64,000 nucleotides of DNA from Dentipellis sp. KUC8613 (lineage: Eukaryota; Basidiomycota; Agaricomycetes; Russulales; Hericiaceae): positions 978,396 through 1,042,395 of the forward strand of contig NSJX01000002.1 in the NCBI GenBank assembly GCA_002286715.1. The letters are read 5' to 3'. How positions within the stretch are numbered: position 1 is the first letter of the stretch; each line of letters starts with the position of its first letter. The notes beneath the pieces were generated by a model. It searched no databases and was not told where the DNA came from. It saw only the letters and a program-made list of their open reading frames with translations. Shown here piece by piece: positions 1 to 11,921 of the stretch. The position numbers were made by a program, and so were the translations under genes.

Positions 1-121
1 TGTCGCCGACGCGACGCGCCTCGCACGCGACAACAGAACCAAACAACGGTTCAATTCGTCTTGCAACTCGGACGGCGTGCGGGTTAGGCTCTCGTTCGTG
101 AAGCCGCAAATCCGCAAGACC

Positions 122-3100
122 ATGGCTTCATCAACACCCTCCTCCTCCTCCACACTGACCCTTGAGGCCATCACCGCCAAAAGTGCCGACCTCCGCAACC
201 AAATCGCGACCGAGATCGACGAGGCTGACGACCCGCTCGCGCTATATGACCAGTTCGTGAAATGGGCATGCGAGAGCTGTCCACAGGAATTCCTCGTACA
301 TTGCGGGCTGCTGGAGGTGCTCGACGAGGTGACGCGCAAGTTCCAGAATGACTCCAGCTATAGGAGCGACCTGCGGTATACGAAGATGTGGATCCTGTAT
401 GCGAGCCTGGTGGACAAGCCTGCGATGGTGTTCAAGCATGTCCTCACGCTCCGCATCGGGTCTATATATGCGCAACTCTATGAAGAATACGCGCTCGCGC
501 TGGAGAGGGTTGGTCGGTGAGTGCTGCAATGCGCTTTTGGCGGTGGGTTTGTGCTCACAATGCCGCAGGTTCTCGGACGCGAATCAGGTGTTCACTGCTG
601 GCATACAACGGAAAGCCCGGCCAATAGAGCGACTCAAGAAGCGATACGAGCTGTTCAAGCAGCGCACCTCTGCGAAACCCCCAGCGCCGCCCCCGAAACC
701 TGCAATTACCCTGCCGAAGACCAAAGGCACACCAGAGGCTGACATGCTGCGCCGGAACCCGCTCAAGAACCAAGACCCCTCAAAAGCGGGAACTTCAAGT
801 CGGAAAACAAGTTCGTCGTCAAGAGCGGCGGCTGCACCAGCTCCTTCAGCGTCGACGTCTGGTCCTTCGAGCTTGTCCTCTTCTCTGTCCGCGTCGACGT
901 CTGCACCACCAAAGGCGTCATCGAGCTCGAGCTCTCCTTCAGTATCAGGCCAGACGAAGAAAAACCCGTATGCGGCCGTTTTTGCACCACCTCCGCCTGG
1001 GAAACGACCCGAGAAACTGCGTTTCGAACTGCCCTTGCTCCTCACGAAGGAGGGTAAGGAGTACAGCATGCCCGAAGCTCGGGCGCGATCGATGGGTCTC
1101 TTGGGAAAGAAATGGCAACCCCTGTCGCTGCCCAAACTTCCAGCACAGTGGGGCACGACAACGACAGTGGCTGTCAAATTCGACGACGATGACGACGACT
1201 TCGACGAGGATAGGTCTATGCGGACCAATGCTAACCGACGCAAGAGCATGCTTCCTGGCGAAACGACGTTCACAATCAATACGAAGGAGGCACTTGCAGA
1301 CGTATTTGGCATGTACAATTCGCCAGAGAAGACGCAGCGTTTGCCAGGGAGCAAGCATGCGCCGGTGCGGAAAATCGAGCCTGTTACACCTATGAACTTG
1401 ATGCAACAAGTGCGGCCAACTGCCAATGAGAATGCACCAGCAGGGGGAAAGACACCAGGTCCGTCTACCTCGAGCCCCATTCTCCGGGTTAGCTGACTCA
1501 TTTGCGTAGCTTTCAAACCTTTCGTGGATGAGAACGCTGGTAGTGGCAGGAAGGAAAACACCACCCCTGCCCCGGCGAAGGTAATTCAAGATTCTTAGAA
1601 TTCGGAACAGCACTAATGCCGTTGTTTAGTTCAAACCCTTCGTTGACCCAGAGAATGCGAAGACACCAGGGATGACGCCAGATGCGACACGTAAAGCACT
1701 TACCGTGAAGACTACGGTTCCGTTAACGGGGTCCAAGCTGCGTCCCAAAGCTGACGAGAACGCACTGGCCAATGTGTTCTCGTCAAAGACCAATCCACCC
1801 GCTGCCAAGCAGGGATCTGAGTCGCCTGCTGACGTCTTCGTCCAGCAAAAGCCTCCTCCTGCCCCGACAAACATTACCGTCTTCCGAGCCTCTACAGAAC
1901 CGAAGGTAGAGGAGGCTCCTGCCGTTCAACCGGCGACGTTCAAGCCGTTCAAGGACATGTCAACACCGTTCAAAGTGTTCAGCCGCCCGACGTCGGAGAA
2001 TGCATCGGCAAGACCTCCTGCCTTCAAGCCATTTGTTGACTCGGAAAACGCAGCGCCGGCACCAGCACCACGGGCACCTTTGGCAAGTCGGCAGCCTCTA
2101 CGACCTTTCACGCCCTCGCGGCTTCAGGAGCTCGAGGAAAACAACGAAGACGAAGAGGAGGACGAGGAGGAGGACGAAGACGAGTATTTCGTCGAAGTTC
2201 ACGACAGGAATGCCACAACTCCTACCCCCTATGACGAAGACGACACGGATGACGGTCGCAGAGGTCGCGTTGCACCTCTGGGTGGTCGGTTTGGCGAATT
2301 TGACGTGATGACACCTATCACCGAGCGTACTTTCGAGTTCACCTCGAGCAGCCGTATATCCGTCATGGGTAATGACCCCTCCACTGGCTTGGACAAAGCT
2401 CTACTGCAGTCTAATGCAGTTGAGGCAGCCGAGCGACTAGCCGCGGAGCTGCGAGAAGATGAGGAGGACACACGTCCGCGCCAGCCGGTGTTTTCTAATG
2501 CGCAACCCCATTTCACCGAGTCAGCGGACGCTGGAGATGTCTCAGACATGTCGGATCTCTCATCTTTCGAGGTAGGCATGCCCCCATTTCGAGTGTCGGA
2601 TGGCCATACAATCCCTATTCTTCCTTTGTTGCAGGCTGAACAAGCCGGGAAGCAGCTACCGACCACTGCCTTCCTGGAGGAGAAGACGGGTACACTCAGC
2701 CTTTCTGATGCAATTGCCGTCGCATCTGCGTTCATTCCGCCTAATCCCTGCAATCCCTTCGACCCCCCGATCATATCGACACTGTTGTCCCTGATGGCGG
2801 AAGACCCTGCTCACTATGATATGGTGAAGCAGGAGTCAAAGCTTCTTGATGGGCTGCAGAAATTTGCGCGGAAGCAAGAGCGGAGGGCGAGTGGGAATAC
2901 GACATTGAGCCGCATGGCGGACGACCTCGAGCCCTTCTCCGTGAAGCTTGGTGATCAGCGCTTTGCAGTCTACGAGAAGCTCGGGGAGGGAGGGTTCGGA
3001 GCGGTGTTTGCTGCGAAGGATGTCACATCGCAACCTGAGGACGACGACGCGTTCCTTGACGACGATGACGAGGATAACGTGAATAGGGTAGCCCTGAAGG

Positions 3101-3978
3101 TCGTCAAACCACGCAGCATCTGGGAGTTCCATGTTCTCCGCAAACTCCATCAATCCCTGCCCGCAAAGCTTCGAACCTCCGTCATCCGCCCGCACGCGCT
3201 CTATGCCTTCCGCGACGAGAGCTTCCTCATCCTCGACCTCTGTTCACAAGGCACGCTTCTGGACATCATCAACAATTCCGTCAAAGCCGGCGTCTCGCAG
3301 CAAGGCGCATGCCTCGACGAGCTGCTCGTTATGTTCTTCACGATTGAGCTGCTGCGGCTGCTCGAGGCGATGCACAACGCAGGCTTCATCCACGGCGACC
3401 TCAAGATCGACAACTGCCTCGTGCGGCTCGAGGACGTGCCCGGGGGCGTGTCAGCGTGGGCGAGCACGTACGAGCCGTCGGGCGCAGGCGGCTGGGCGAG
3501 CAAGGGCATCAAGCTCATCGACTTCGGGCGCACGATCGACACGCGCATGTTCCCGCACGCGCAGACGTTCGTCGCCGAGTGGCCGACGGACGCGCGCGAC
3601 TGCGCCGAGATGCGCGAGGGCCGCGCGTGGACGTACCAGGCGGACTACTTCGGGCTCGCGGGCATCGTGTACTGCATGCTCTTCGGGCGGTACATCGAGG
3701 CCGCGAGCGTCGTGCACGCGCCGGACGAGGACGCGGTGCGCTGGAAGCTCGGCACGCCGTTCAAGCGCTACTGGCAGACGGACCTCTGGACGCGCTTCTT
3801 CGACCTGCTGCTGAACCCGCGCCTCGCGCGCGCGAACGGCAGTCTGCCGCTGGTAGACGAGATGATGGCCATCCGCGAGGAGATGGAGGCGTGGCTGAAG
3901 GGCAATTGCAATCGGAGTAGCAATACGCTCAAGGGGTTGCTGAAGAAGGTTGAGCTGTATGCGATGCGCGGAGGCTGA
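122..3978 (+). CDS. BUB1: MadBub/BUB1-type spindle checkpoint kinase
   Basis: Mitotic checkpoint protein kinase of the Mad3/Bub1 family, expected at kinetochores with Bub3. Four exons (122-516, 569-1458, 1510-1580, 1630-3978) give about 1234 residues. The N-terminal ~130 residues match the Mad3/Bub1 TPR region (DDPLALYDQFVKW). A GLEBS-like Bub3-binding stretch (KEGKEYSMPEARARS) lies near residue 292. A KEN box (443-445) is flanked by two FKPFVD motifs (430-435, 453-458), with related motifs at 556 and 584. The C-terminal kinase has a GEGGFG loop (~904), VALK lysine (~942), HGDLKIDN catalytic loop (~1040) and DFG (~1083). An in-frame 63-nt stretch at 2572-2634 has good splice signals and may be an extra intron. 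ATG 122 is chosen because homology starts just after it; the in-frame GTG further upstream is not a credible start. GC rises sharply in the kinase-coding part. Family assignment is secure; motif functions are inferred. Confidence 0.93.
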
Positions 3979-4732
3979 TTCGCAGTTGGCTGGACTCGGT
4001 ACTTGGTACTTGTGTGTTTTGGCTTTTACACTCTATCTTATCGTCATCCTTTCGCATATACCAGCTTTGTCGCATCCACCCCGCATGTTTTATACCTCCT
4101 GCATTTCGAATATTCATGTACACTTGATTTCCATCTTCTGAAAATAAGACAACGAAACCCAGAAGACCTTCTAGGATATTCCAAACACCTTCTCGCACTC
4201 AGGAGTAAAAGACTTCCTTTAGCTTGTCGTCGAGCACACCTTACACATCATCACACCAAACATACACTCCACCGTGCGTCAACATCGACAGTTGAATGCA
4301 AAACGCTAGGTACAGGAGAGCAGGGCGCCTATCCACGCCGCGACGCACGTACAACAGCGTATGTATACGTACAGATCAACGACGCACGCAGGCACCCACC
4401 ACTCCGCTCCCTCCCATCCCATCCCATCCCATCCCATCCCATCCCATCCCATCCCATCCCATCCCATCCCATCCCATCCCATCCCATCCCATCCCATCCC
4501 ATCCCATCCCACTCCTATCCACTCACTCCCCCACCTTCCACTCCCCACCACTCGTCCGCACTCCGCACCCCGCACCCCCGCGGACAGCTCGCACCTCGCA
4601 GAACAACAGAAAGAGAATAGAAACAAGAGAACAACGCGGCTCCGACCCACTAGCACCACCGCGCACCCCACGCACCCCGCCGACACGAGCCAGAGAGAGA
4701 AGCCAGCAGCGGCACCGCACCCGCGCCCTCGC
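3979..4732. other. Convergent 3' intergenic region
   Basis: Gap between the converging ends of the BUB1-like and ataxin-2-like genes. It presumably holds both 3' UTRs and contains the TCCCA repeat described separately. I see no coding frame with family resemblance. Confidence 0.7.
4412..4511. repeat. Pentanucleotide microsatellite (TCCCA)20
   Basis: Twenty uninterrupted copies of TCCCA on the plus strand (TGGGA on the minus strand), with pyrimidine-rich degenerate flanks. It lies between two convergent genes, so it may be transcribed in either 3' UTR. Confidence 0.98.
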
Positions 4733-7700
4733 TCACGCGTGCCCGACGCCGCCCATCTGCACGGGCGGCGGCGCGCCCTCGTAGCCGTGCGGGGGGCCGC
4801 CCGGCCCCGGGGGCGGCATCATCATCGGGTACGGCACGGCGTGCTGCACTGTATAAGGGTAGGGGGGCATCGTCATGAACACTTTGTCGGGCGCGGCATC
4901 AGGGGAGACGGGCATACGCTGCGGGCTCTGGTGGTAGTATGGGTGCGCGTGCGCGGGGATCGGCGTCGGCGGCATCGAGGGGCGCGGCCCGCCGCCGTTC
5001 GGCGGCGGCGGGTACTGCCCGGGCGGCGGCTGCATGTATGCTCCCGGGGCTGTTGGGGGCGCGGAGCTCAGATACTGCTGCGGCCAGGCGGGGACGGCGG
5101 TGTACTCACGTGGCATCTGCGCCATTTGTGGGGAAGCGTACATAGCTGTATGGTGGGGGGTCAGCAATGTCCGGAGACCCTGGATGCAGTCCGACTGACC
5201 GTTGGGAGGGGGCATAGAGGGGGGATAGGGCATATGTTGCATATAGGGTCCGGGCATGTATGCACCGGGGGGCGGCGGTGCCATACCAGGCATCATAGGC
5301 TACACACTATATCAGAATACATCATCTCCCAAAATAAAGCATTGAACACGCACTTGTCCAGGGTAACCGTACGGGGGGTAAGCATAGACGTAGCCGCGAG
5401 TAGCAGCAGCAGCTTGGGCGGCCGAGTCCTCTTCGTACGAGGGCGGCGGCATGGGCGGCGGACCAGGCGGGGCCATGTGTGGCGACTGCTGTTGCGGCTG
5501 CAGGGAGACAGGTGGGAACATCTGCATGTACCGCTTGCCCTGGTACGGCCAGATTGCGCCTGAAACACAGACAGTAGGATCAGCCACAGTTGGACATGAA
5601 GCAATGATGGATTGACGCACTGACAGCGGTCGCTTCCGCGACCTTGTTGTACTTGAAAGGATTGAAATCATCCTTGACGTGCACAGGCTGCTTCTTGAGA
5701 ACGCGATTGCCGAAGAACGGGTTCGGCGTAGGTGGTGACTGGCACGACGAATTCCACATAAGCCCATATCCCACAATTATGTCATAAATACACACCTCTC
5801 CCTTAGGCTTCGGAGAAGCGCTCGCAATTGAAGGGCTCACTGCCGTGTTGGGCGAAGCCTGTCATGATCAAAAGAATCAGTACAGCCCACACAGCGCAGC
5901 GAAACTGGACCCACGCTGACGGGCGTGAACGCAACAGCCTTGGGGTTCGGCTTGAACGAAGACGCATTCACATTCAGCTTGTTCGCAGTCGTAGGCGTCA
6001 ATACCGGCGCGCCACCGTTCGCACCCTTGCCCGCCTGCAGTGCCTGGCCACTAGTGTTGACCGTCGGCTTCTGCGGCGCGCTGGGCCTGCCTTTGAAAGC
6101 GGGGATGGGCTGGATGAACATGCTGATCCGCTTGCCCGTGCCGCCGTTGGTGCTGGGGGCGGCACCCTTCGATTCGCCACCCTTGCCCAACCCGGGGCCT
6201 GACAGCCCGAGTGCATTGCCTGCGCTAGCGCTCGGCGGAATGGCAGCTTTGGCAGCCTTGGCCTGTGCCGCGGCGATGTTTTTCGACGAAGCCGAGGGGG
6301 CGGCGGTAGCAGCAGCTCCAGCGAGGGCGATGGCGCGTGCCTGCGCAGAGGCGGCATCCTGGCTTGACTTTTCGCGGATCTGGCGCTGCTTCTCTTCGTC
6401 CTTCGCGAGAATGGTGACGAGATCGTCCGGGATGGGCTTGTTGAGCTACGCCACACGAGAGGTGAGTGGCGTGCACATATAGTTAGGCGGTGTGTATATG
6501 CATACCTTGAAGCTCTGACTGAACTGAACAAATTCGGCCATGCGCTTGTCGCGCTCGTTCTTGACAATAGCGATACGCTTCTGCGTCAGCCGCTGCTTCT
6601 CGTGAGTGACGAAGTCACGGAAGGCAGGGAGCGCATCCGCAGGAGGCTGTATGGGAGCCCCCAATTTTCGCGTAGTCAAATGCAACATGGTAGACGAGAT
6701 AGAGTGGATGGGAGCAGGTCGTGTGATGCGTCAAGAAGGGATCGTGTTTGTATTTGTATCGGGATATCGGGGTTCAGATGATGGGAGTGATCACAAGCCG
6801 AGGAACAGGAAATATTGATGAGCACCGCCGCAGTAAACATGTAAATCATCGAACACGCACCTTGCTCGCGTTCGCATTGGTGGCACTCGTGGGTGCGGGA
6901 CTCGGTGCTTTGCTGCTGCTACTGCCAGTCTCGGGCTGCGAAACAGCCGTCCCGTCTGGCGCATTTACGGCGACCTTGGGGATTTCAGGCGCCTTGGCAC
7001 CGCCGGCGGGCTGCTTCCGCGCGCCGGGCGGGACATACGCGTTCGTACCGCGAACGACAGCACCGTACCTATCCACGGCGTTAGGATAGGACCTGCATGC
7101 AACGTGAGTACGCACTTGTCCTCCTCGTTCGTGCCGTTGTCGTCGGTGTTGTTCATCGAGCGCTCTTCGGCAATGTGAGGGTTGTTGGTTGTCGCCTACA
7201 TAGTAACATCGTATCGCGAATCTGATGATGCAAGAGCTCACTCACCCCCAGGATCTCGTTAGCTATGACTTGCGCACGCTTCTCACGCTCCTTGAAGTCC
7301 TTCGCCGTGCGATCGAGCTTAGTGGTGTACTGGTCTTCGTCGAAAGCGGTCTTGACACCGAAGAGCCGCTCATTGGCGTCAAATTGATCCCACGAAGTGG
7401 TCTGGGAAGCACCCGCGCCGAATGTGATGTCGTCTGTGTGAGCGAGGTTGCGCGTGCCGAGAGGAGGGGAGAGGGGGGAGAGGGAAGCGGGGAGCGGAGA
7501 ATCAGCCCACGCGGTGAGCTCACGTTCGCGCCGCTGCTGCGGCTTGTGGCTGATATCAGTATCGGTTTTGAAGGCTGTTGGAGAAGCTGGTCAGGATCAC
7601 TGCGCAAGACGATGCGGAATGCGAAGAGAACAACTGAACCACACACAGCCCCCGCCACCAAACGGCGATCTGTACCGCGAGCGAGGACGAGGCACACGGC

Positions 7701-8373
7701 GATCATATACCAAATGCAGCTCGACTCGGAACAGATGCTTGTTTCGTAGCGAACGCGGCGAGCCGAAGGTGGCTTAGAGAAGGTGGGAGAGGCTACTCAC
7801 AGTCGCCGTTGGGAGCCTTTGCGTCGGCGGGCCCAGAAGCCCAAGTGTCGATGTTGGTAGAAGCGATGAAGAACTGGTCCTTAAGAGGCGCGCCGGGAGA
7901 GGAAATTTCCTTGACATCACGGAGAGAGACGCCGGCGGTGTCGCCCTCGCCAGCGGTAGAAGCGACGACGCCCTCGTATCGCTGGGATGTCTTGGTGGTG
8001 AGAGTAATGGTGGTACCCTAGCGAAACGATAAGCAAGCGGAGACGGAGAAAGTGGTTGAGACGCACGGTGAGACCGGTCAGAGCCTGGAGAACCTTATCC
8101 TGAGGCGCGTCCTGGCGTGGGGCGGCGGGATTGGCGAGGGGCGGGAAGGCGGGAGCAGCAGAAGAGTTGGCAGGCGGCGGGCCGTTAGGAAGACGAGCTG
8201 AATTGGGAGAGGGGGAAAAGGCTGGCGACGAACGGCCCATCGAGCCCCACGCCGGACGGCTGCAAGAAACTGTGAGTATTTAGCAGGACAGAGGAGGAGA
8301 GCACAGACCGGTTTGGGCCAGAGTCATTGGGCGGGCCCTTGCGAGAGGGCTTGGGCTGTCTGACAGAAGCCAT
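4733..8373 (-). CDS. PBP1: Ataxin-2/Pbp1-like RNA-binding protein with PAM2 motif
   Basis: Cytoplasmic RNA-binding protein of the ataxin-2 family, known for poly(A)-binding protein interaction and stress-granule assembly. Reading from ATG 8373: a short Pro/Ser-rich N-terminus, then an Lsm-like SM-ATX domain (LTGLTVGTTITLTTKTSQRY, about 8100-7800), then the LsmAD segment (FDANERLFGVKTAF, about 7410-7250). A clear PAM2 motif (LNVNASSFKPNPKAV, near 5990-5930) would bind the MLLE domain of poly(A)-binding protein. The tail is Pro/Met/Gly/Gln-rich (MMPGMAPPPPG) and low complexity. Many short introns split the gene; the first runs from just after 8310 to about 8262, so the first exon codes only about 21 residues. 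Domain order matches the family. Exact exon borders in the low-complexity tail are uncertain. Confidence 0.9.
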
Positions 8374-10619
8374 AGGAAAAGAGAGGGCACGGCCGAAGGA
8401 AAGAAACGATAGCGAGACGATGTGGACAAGTGAAAGGCAAGCAAACTGAAAACAAGCAAAAGCCAACAATTGGCCGCGACGGGGCGAGGCAAGGCAAGGC
8501 GAGCAGGCGAATCAACGTCAGAACAGAACAACGTCTATATGTCCTCTTCCGCGTCCATCTTGCCCTCAATCCTCGGACCCCATGCACCACCTCTACCACT
8601 CGTTCTGCTGTTCTCGCTCATTTTTCATGGCGCACGGTCTGCAAACTTTCATTTCATGCACTTTTCTCCGACGACTTTTCACAGCACTGCAAGCATCATC
8701 TGAGACGGACATGGCCCGTGCAGGGTGTTACCGGGGTCCCTGACCGGGCGTGTCGAGACTCGAGAACATGCACAAACAACAGCCAAATACCCGATCCCGC
8801 TCGCCGTTTTCCGAATTTGCCTCCGCCGTTGTCCAACTTCATGCCTCCTTTTATCAGACGGCTAACACGACAACTCGTTCGATCAACATGTTGACCATCC
8901 ATATCATCGCTCTGGTGCACTGATTTTGATACAGCCTATTTTACAGAGATTGTTGAGGATATCCTTGCCCATAGTCGGATATTGCCCCATCCTAGCTGAT
9001 GATTACGCTCTCATGTACCCGTGACATGGCGTATACACAAACTCTGCTCGGTTAATCTTCTCCACAAAGCGAAGACACTCTCCTCGATCTGCATACATTC
9101 AGAGCCTCGGACTATTAAATTATGCTGGTGATAACTATCAAATACTTATGACCAGCCTCTCTCACCGAGCAATAGATAACCATTCATTACCACCTCTCTT
9201 CTGGCGAGTCCTGACTTTGTTTCTTCCGCCAAAAAAAAAAACCTCCCGACCGCCGGGTTGATCTGCTTAATCTGAGAAGCTTTCTAGTTTACTCGTCGTT
9301 CAGTCACGAGGGTCACCGACGCGTTGATCTGTAGCACTCTTCTTATCCTAGGCTTCCATCAGCTGTCTTCAAATTCGTTACGCCTGTCATCTCTCTTCCT
9401 CCTGAGGCATCGAGGCCTAACTTTCGCCGCCAAGTACGCATCACGATCTCATATCGCATCTCACGCTCACATGTGATTAAACGACTAGGTAGGGCGCTGA
9501 TCAGTCGGCGTAGACAGCACTCGTAAACCAATGGCTCCTCGACTGCCTAGCCCCCGCAAATCCCCCCCCACATTCGGATGCGTTTTCTTTCGAGTCTTCG
9601 AGCGCGTCTCTTTGCGCCCATGTCCATATCTGTCGTGGCAATGTCCTCCTGCAAGTCCGGGACGATCTTGTGCAAGTGCTACAGCCTCGTGGGCGCGTTG
9701 AATATGGGAGTGGGTCCCTCTGTGTGCATCCTCTAGGAGTCTCATAGGGTGGTGACATGGTCATGTCTTTCCCCCTGCAGTTTGATACCGTGTTGACCGT
9801 GCCTTTTAAATGGCGTGCAGGTCGACCACTCGCACACTCCCCCCTCCTAGCTCGCCCGCCCCGTTCACCACAGTCTTCCGATGTTTCGTGCCTACCCGAC
9901 TGTGGACGTAGAATTCCTCGGCACGACATACCCCGCGTCTGCTTGCACAAGAAAACCGACCTCATCCGACCTTACGTGGGACATTGTGCAGCATTTGTCC
10001 CCCCAACAGTTCCGTCTTCTTCGCGACTGACAGGTCTCTATGTCTATGAAATTGTCCATGGCGGGCGCCAGCGTCACGACATCGACCGATCCGGAGTTGT
10101 ATTTAATTGCCTTCGCCAACAAAACTTCCTCGGAATTCGTCGCAAGCTCAATCTCATCCCACCATCGCCGCTTTCCGCGAACTATACATAACGGGCTCCT
10201 CTCGCAGGTGGGTCGGGTGGGGTTCTTCTGAAGGAAGAAAAGAACACAGACTCCTCCCTATCGCTGACGCCTCGTGTAGTTGGGGTTGACGGTGATTTGC
10301 GTGAAGGGCTTTAGCACCGCCTAGACGTCAATGCGGATGTCCTTTTCTTCCATTTCATACCGTCGGCATTTCCCCACCCCCCGCCCCCGCACTATCGACC
10401 ACCTGCCAAGCGGACGAACAACTTATCCTGCGACCCCGCGCACGAGCCAATGGGACGTATACAAATTCGGACATTGACAGCGGGGGGCGGGGGAGCCTTT
10501 AGGAAGAAATGGTTCTCGTTCTCGAGCTCGAGCTTATTCTGCGACTCTTGGCGGACATGACTAGATACCCAGTACATACGCAAATCTCCCAATCTCGCTT
10601 CCGCAGCACCGCTTAGGTA

Positions 10620-11256
10620 GTAAATTACACGCAATCGGAAGCAGCCTCCTCCGCGACGTCGAGGCGGACGGGGGCGACTAGCGCGAGGTACGCCGCCCTC
10701 GGCTCCTCTGGTGCATTCTGGGCGACCACACGTCTCGCGGCAAATGCAAAGACGTCTGCCAGACGGCTAGTCGCAGCCCCTCGAAACGCACGGGAAAAAC
10801 TATCCCCAGCGCACACGCATCACTTGACCCCGCACTCGAGCGGCATCGTCCACGCGTCGACGGACTGTTTCTCCCCAAAAAGGAAAATCGCCAGGTCGTC
10901 GAGGCAGCGCGTGACTGGGCCGATTTGGCAATTGATCGCAAGTGTGGGGAAATAGCCGCACGACGCGCCCCAGCGACTCGGACTGGCTGCCAACCCTACG
11001 CTGCCTTCGCCGTCAGAACCGACCAGCTTCGCGCGCTGCACATACGGAGCTGCGCGATATTATTGCTATCACCCCCAGCTATTCCCGGCGCACCCACCTC
11101 TGAACCTTCATCCCATTCCGTACGCCGCCTAGCGCCTCCGAGTCTATAGCTGCCGTCGCTCGAACGTCGCGTCATCACGCTTGACCCCGCGGGCGGTGGC
11201 TCTCCTTCTAGCATTTGACTAACGCGTCGGATTCGACAGCAGAATGGCAATTGCAA
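10620..11256 (-). pseudogene. Possible decayed amidase-signature gene
   Basis: Minus-strand frames contain fragments resembling the core of amidase-signature enzymes. A GGDSNN element recalls the GGSSGG box. It is followed after a frame change by VGSDGEGSVGLAAS, which recalls the GSDxGGSxRxPA box, and then QIGPVTRCLDDLAIFL, which recalls the GPxxRSVxDLxLF segment. The pieces are in the right order but in different frames, with stops between them and no start codon or splice pattern that rescues them. I read this as an old relic. The resemblance is by eye only and could be chance. Confidence 0.35.
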
Positions 11257-11800
11257 TTACAAATGAGACAATGGAACATGGCTGGCACACCGCCAGAATG
11301 CCTGCTGCAGTGTACGTCAAGGCACAGCGGTTAATGCTGCATCACGAGGCCAACCGAGCCCCTCCTGCGAGCTTGGAAGGCACGCCGTATCTCTCCTCTC
11401 CCCGGACTCGCATCCCTCCGGATGCATACGTACCTGCAGCCCCGAGCTGCTCTGACGCGAAAAATCCCTGCAGCGAGACAGCACGTTTCGCTGCCCGGAA
11501 ACGAAATTGCGGGGCATCAGCCCCAGGGCAGGATCTGCTGCAGCCAGCACCAGTACCTGCTGCTGTTGTTAGCCTGAATACGTTTAATCAGATCTTGGCG
11601 CCCGAATGACGGGAAGCCGCAGAATCCGCCTGCTAGGGCCCCGTCACGCGCGATCATGTGTCGTGCGGGAGATGCATTCTAGGGCAGAATGTGGGGTAGC
11701 GCGTCCAGGACGGGAAGGAGGTGTGGATGTGTGGACTGACCTCGATCAGTGGCCAAGGGACGACCGCTCCCGGGTGCGTCGCGCGGATAAGCGCGTGCGC

Positions 11801-11808
11801 TATAAAGG
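11801..11808 (+). promoter_or_regulatory. TATA box of the first aquaporin gene
   Basis: TATAAAGG lies 121 nt before ATG 11922, a normal spacing for a fungal core promoter. Confidence 0.6.
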
Positions 11809-11921
11809 GTGGGTGCAGACGGCGGCTTTCGCCAGCAGAGCCCCACCCCCTTCTGCTTATAGCTGCTTCGCGCAGACCGACCACGAGACGCGACGCGACG
11901 AGATACACGACACGCACCGAG

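Larger units (their letters stand above)
8374..11921. other. Gene-poor region of about 3.5 kb
   Basis: Upstream DNA of the ataxin-2-like gene on the left and the first aquaporin on the right. No confident gene. It contains an amidase-like relic (see separate entry). An open frame from ATG 9881 runs to about 10231 with one stop at 10028-10030; it has a TTTAAA-type element and pyrimidine-rich leader upstream but no family I recognise. AT-rich stretches (9000-9350) and a run of A at about 9231 look like ordinary spacer. Confidence 0.6.

Noticed and set aside
584..1564. Long minus-strand open frame opposite the BUB1-like gene
   Set aside because: Antisense shadow of a real coding exon with matching domains on the plus strand; its Ser/Asp-rich composition mirrors the sense codons.
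3131..3814. Second plus-strand frame inside the kinase region
   Set aside because: Ser/Arg-rich out-of-frame shadow in the GC-rich kinase-coding part.
4361..4784. Open frames running through the TCCCA repeat
   Set aside because: A perfect pentanucleotide repeat leaves all frames open; the resulting repeats are not protein-coding evidence.
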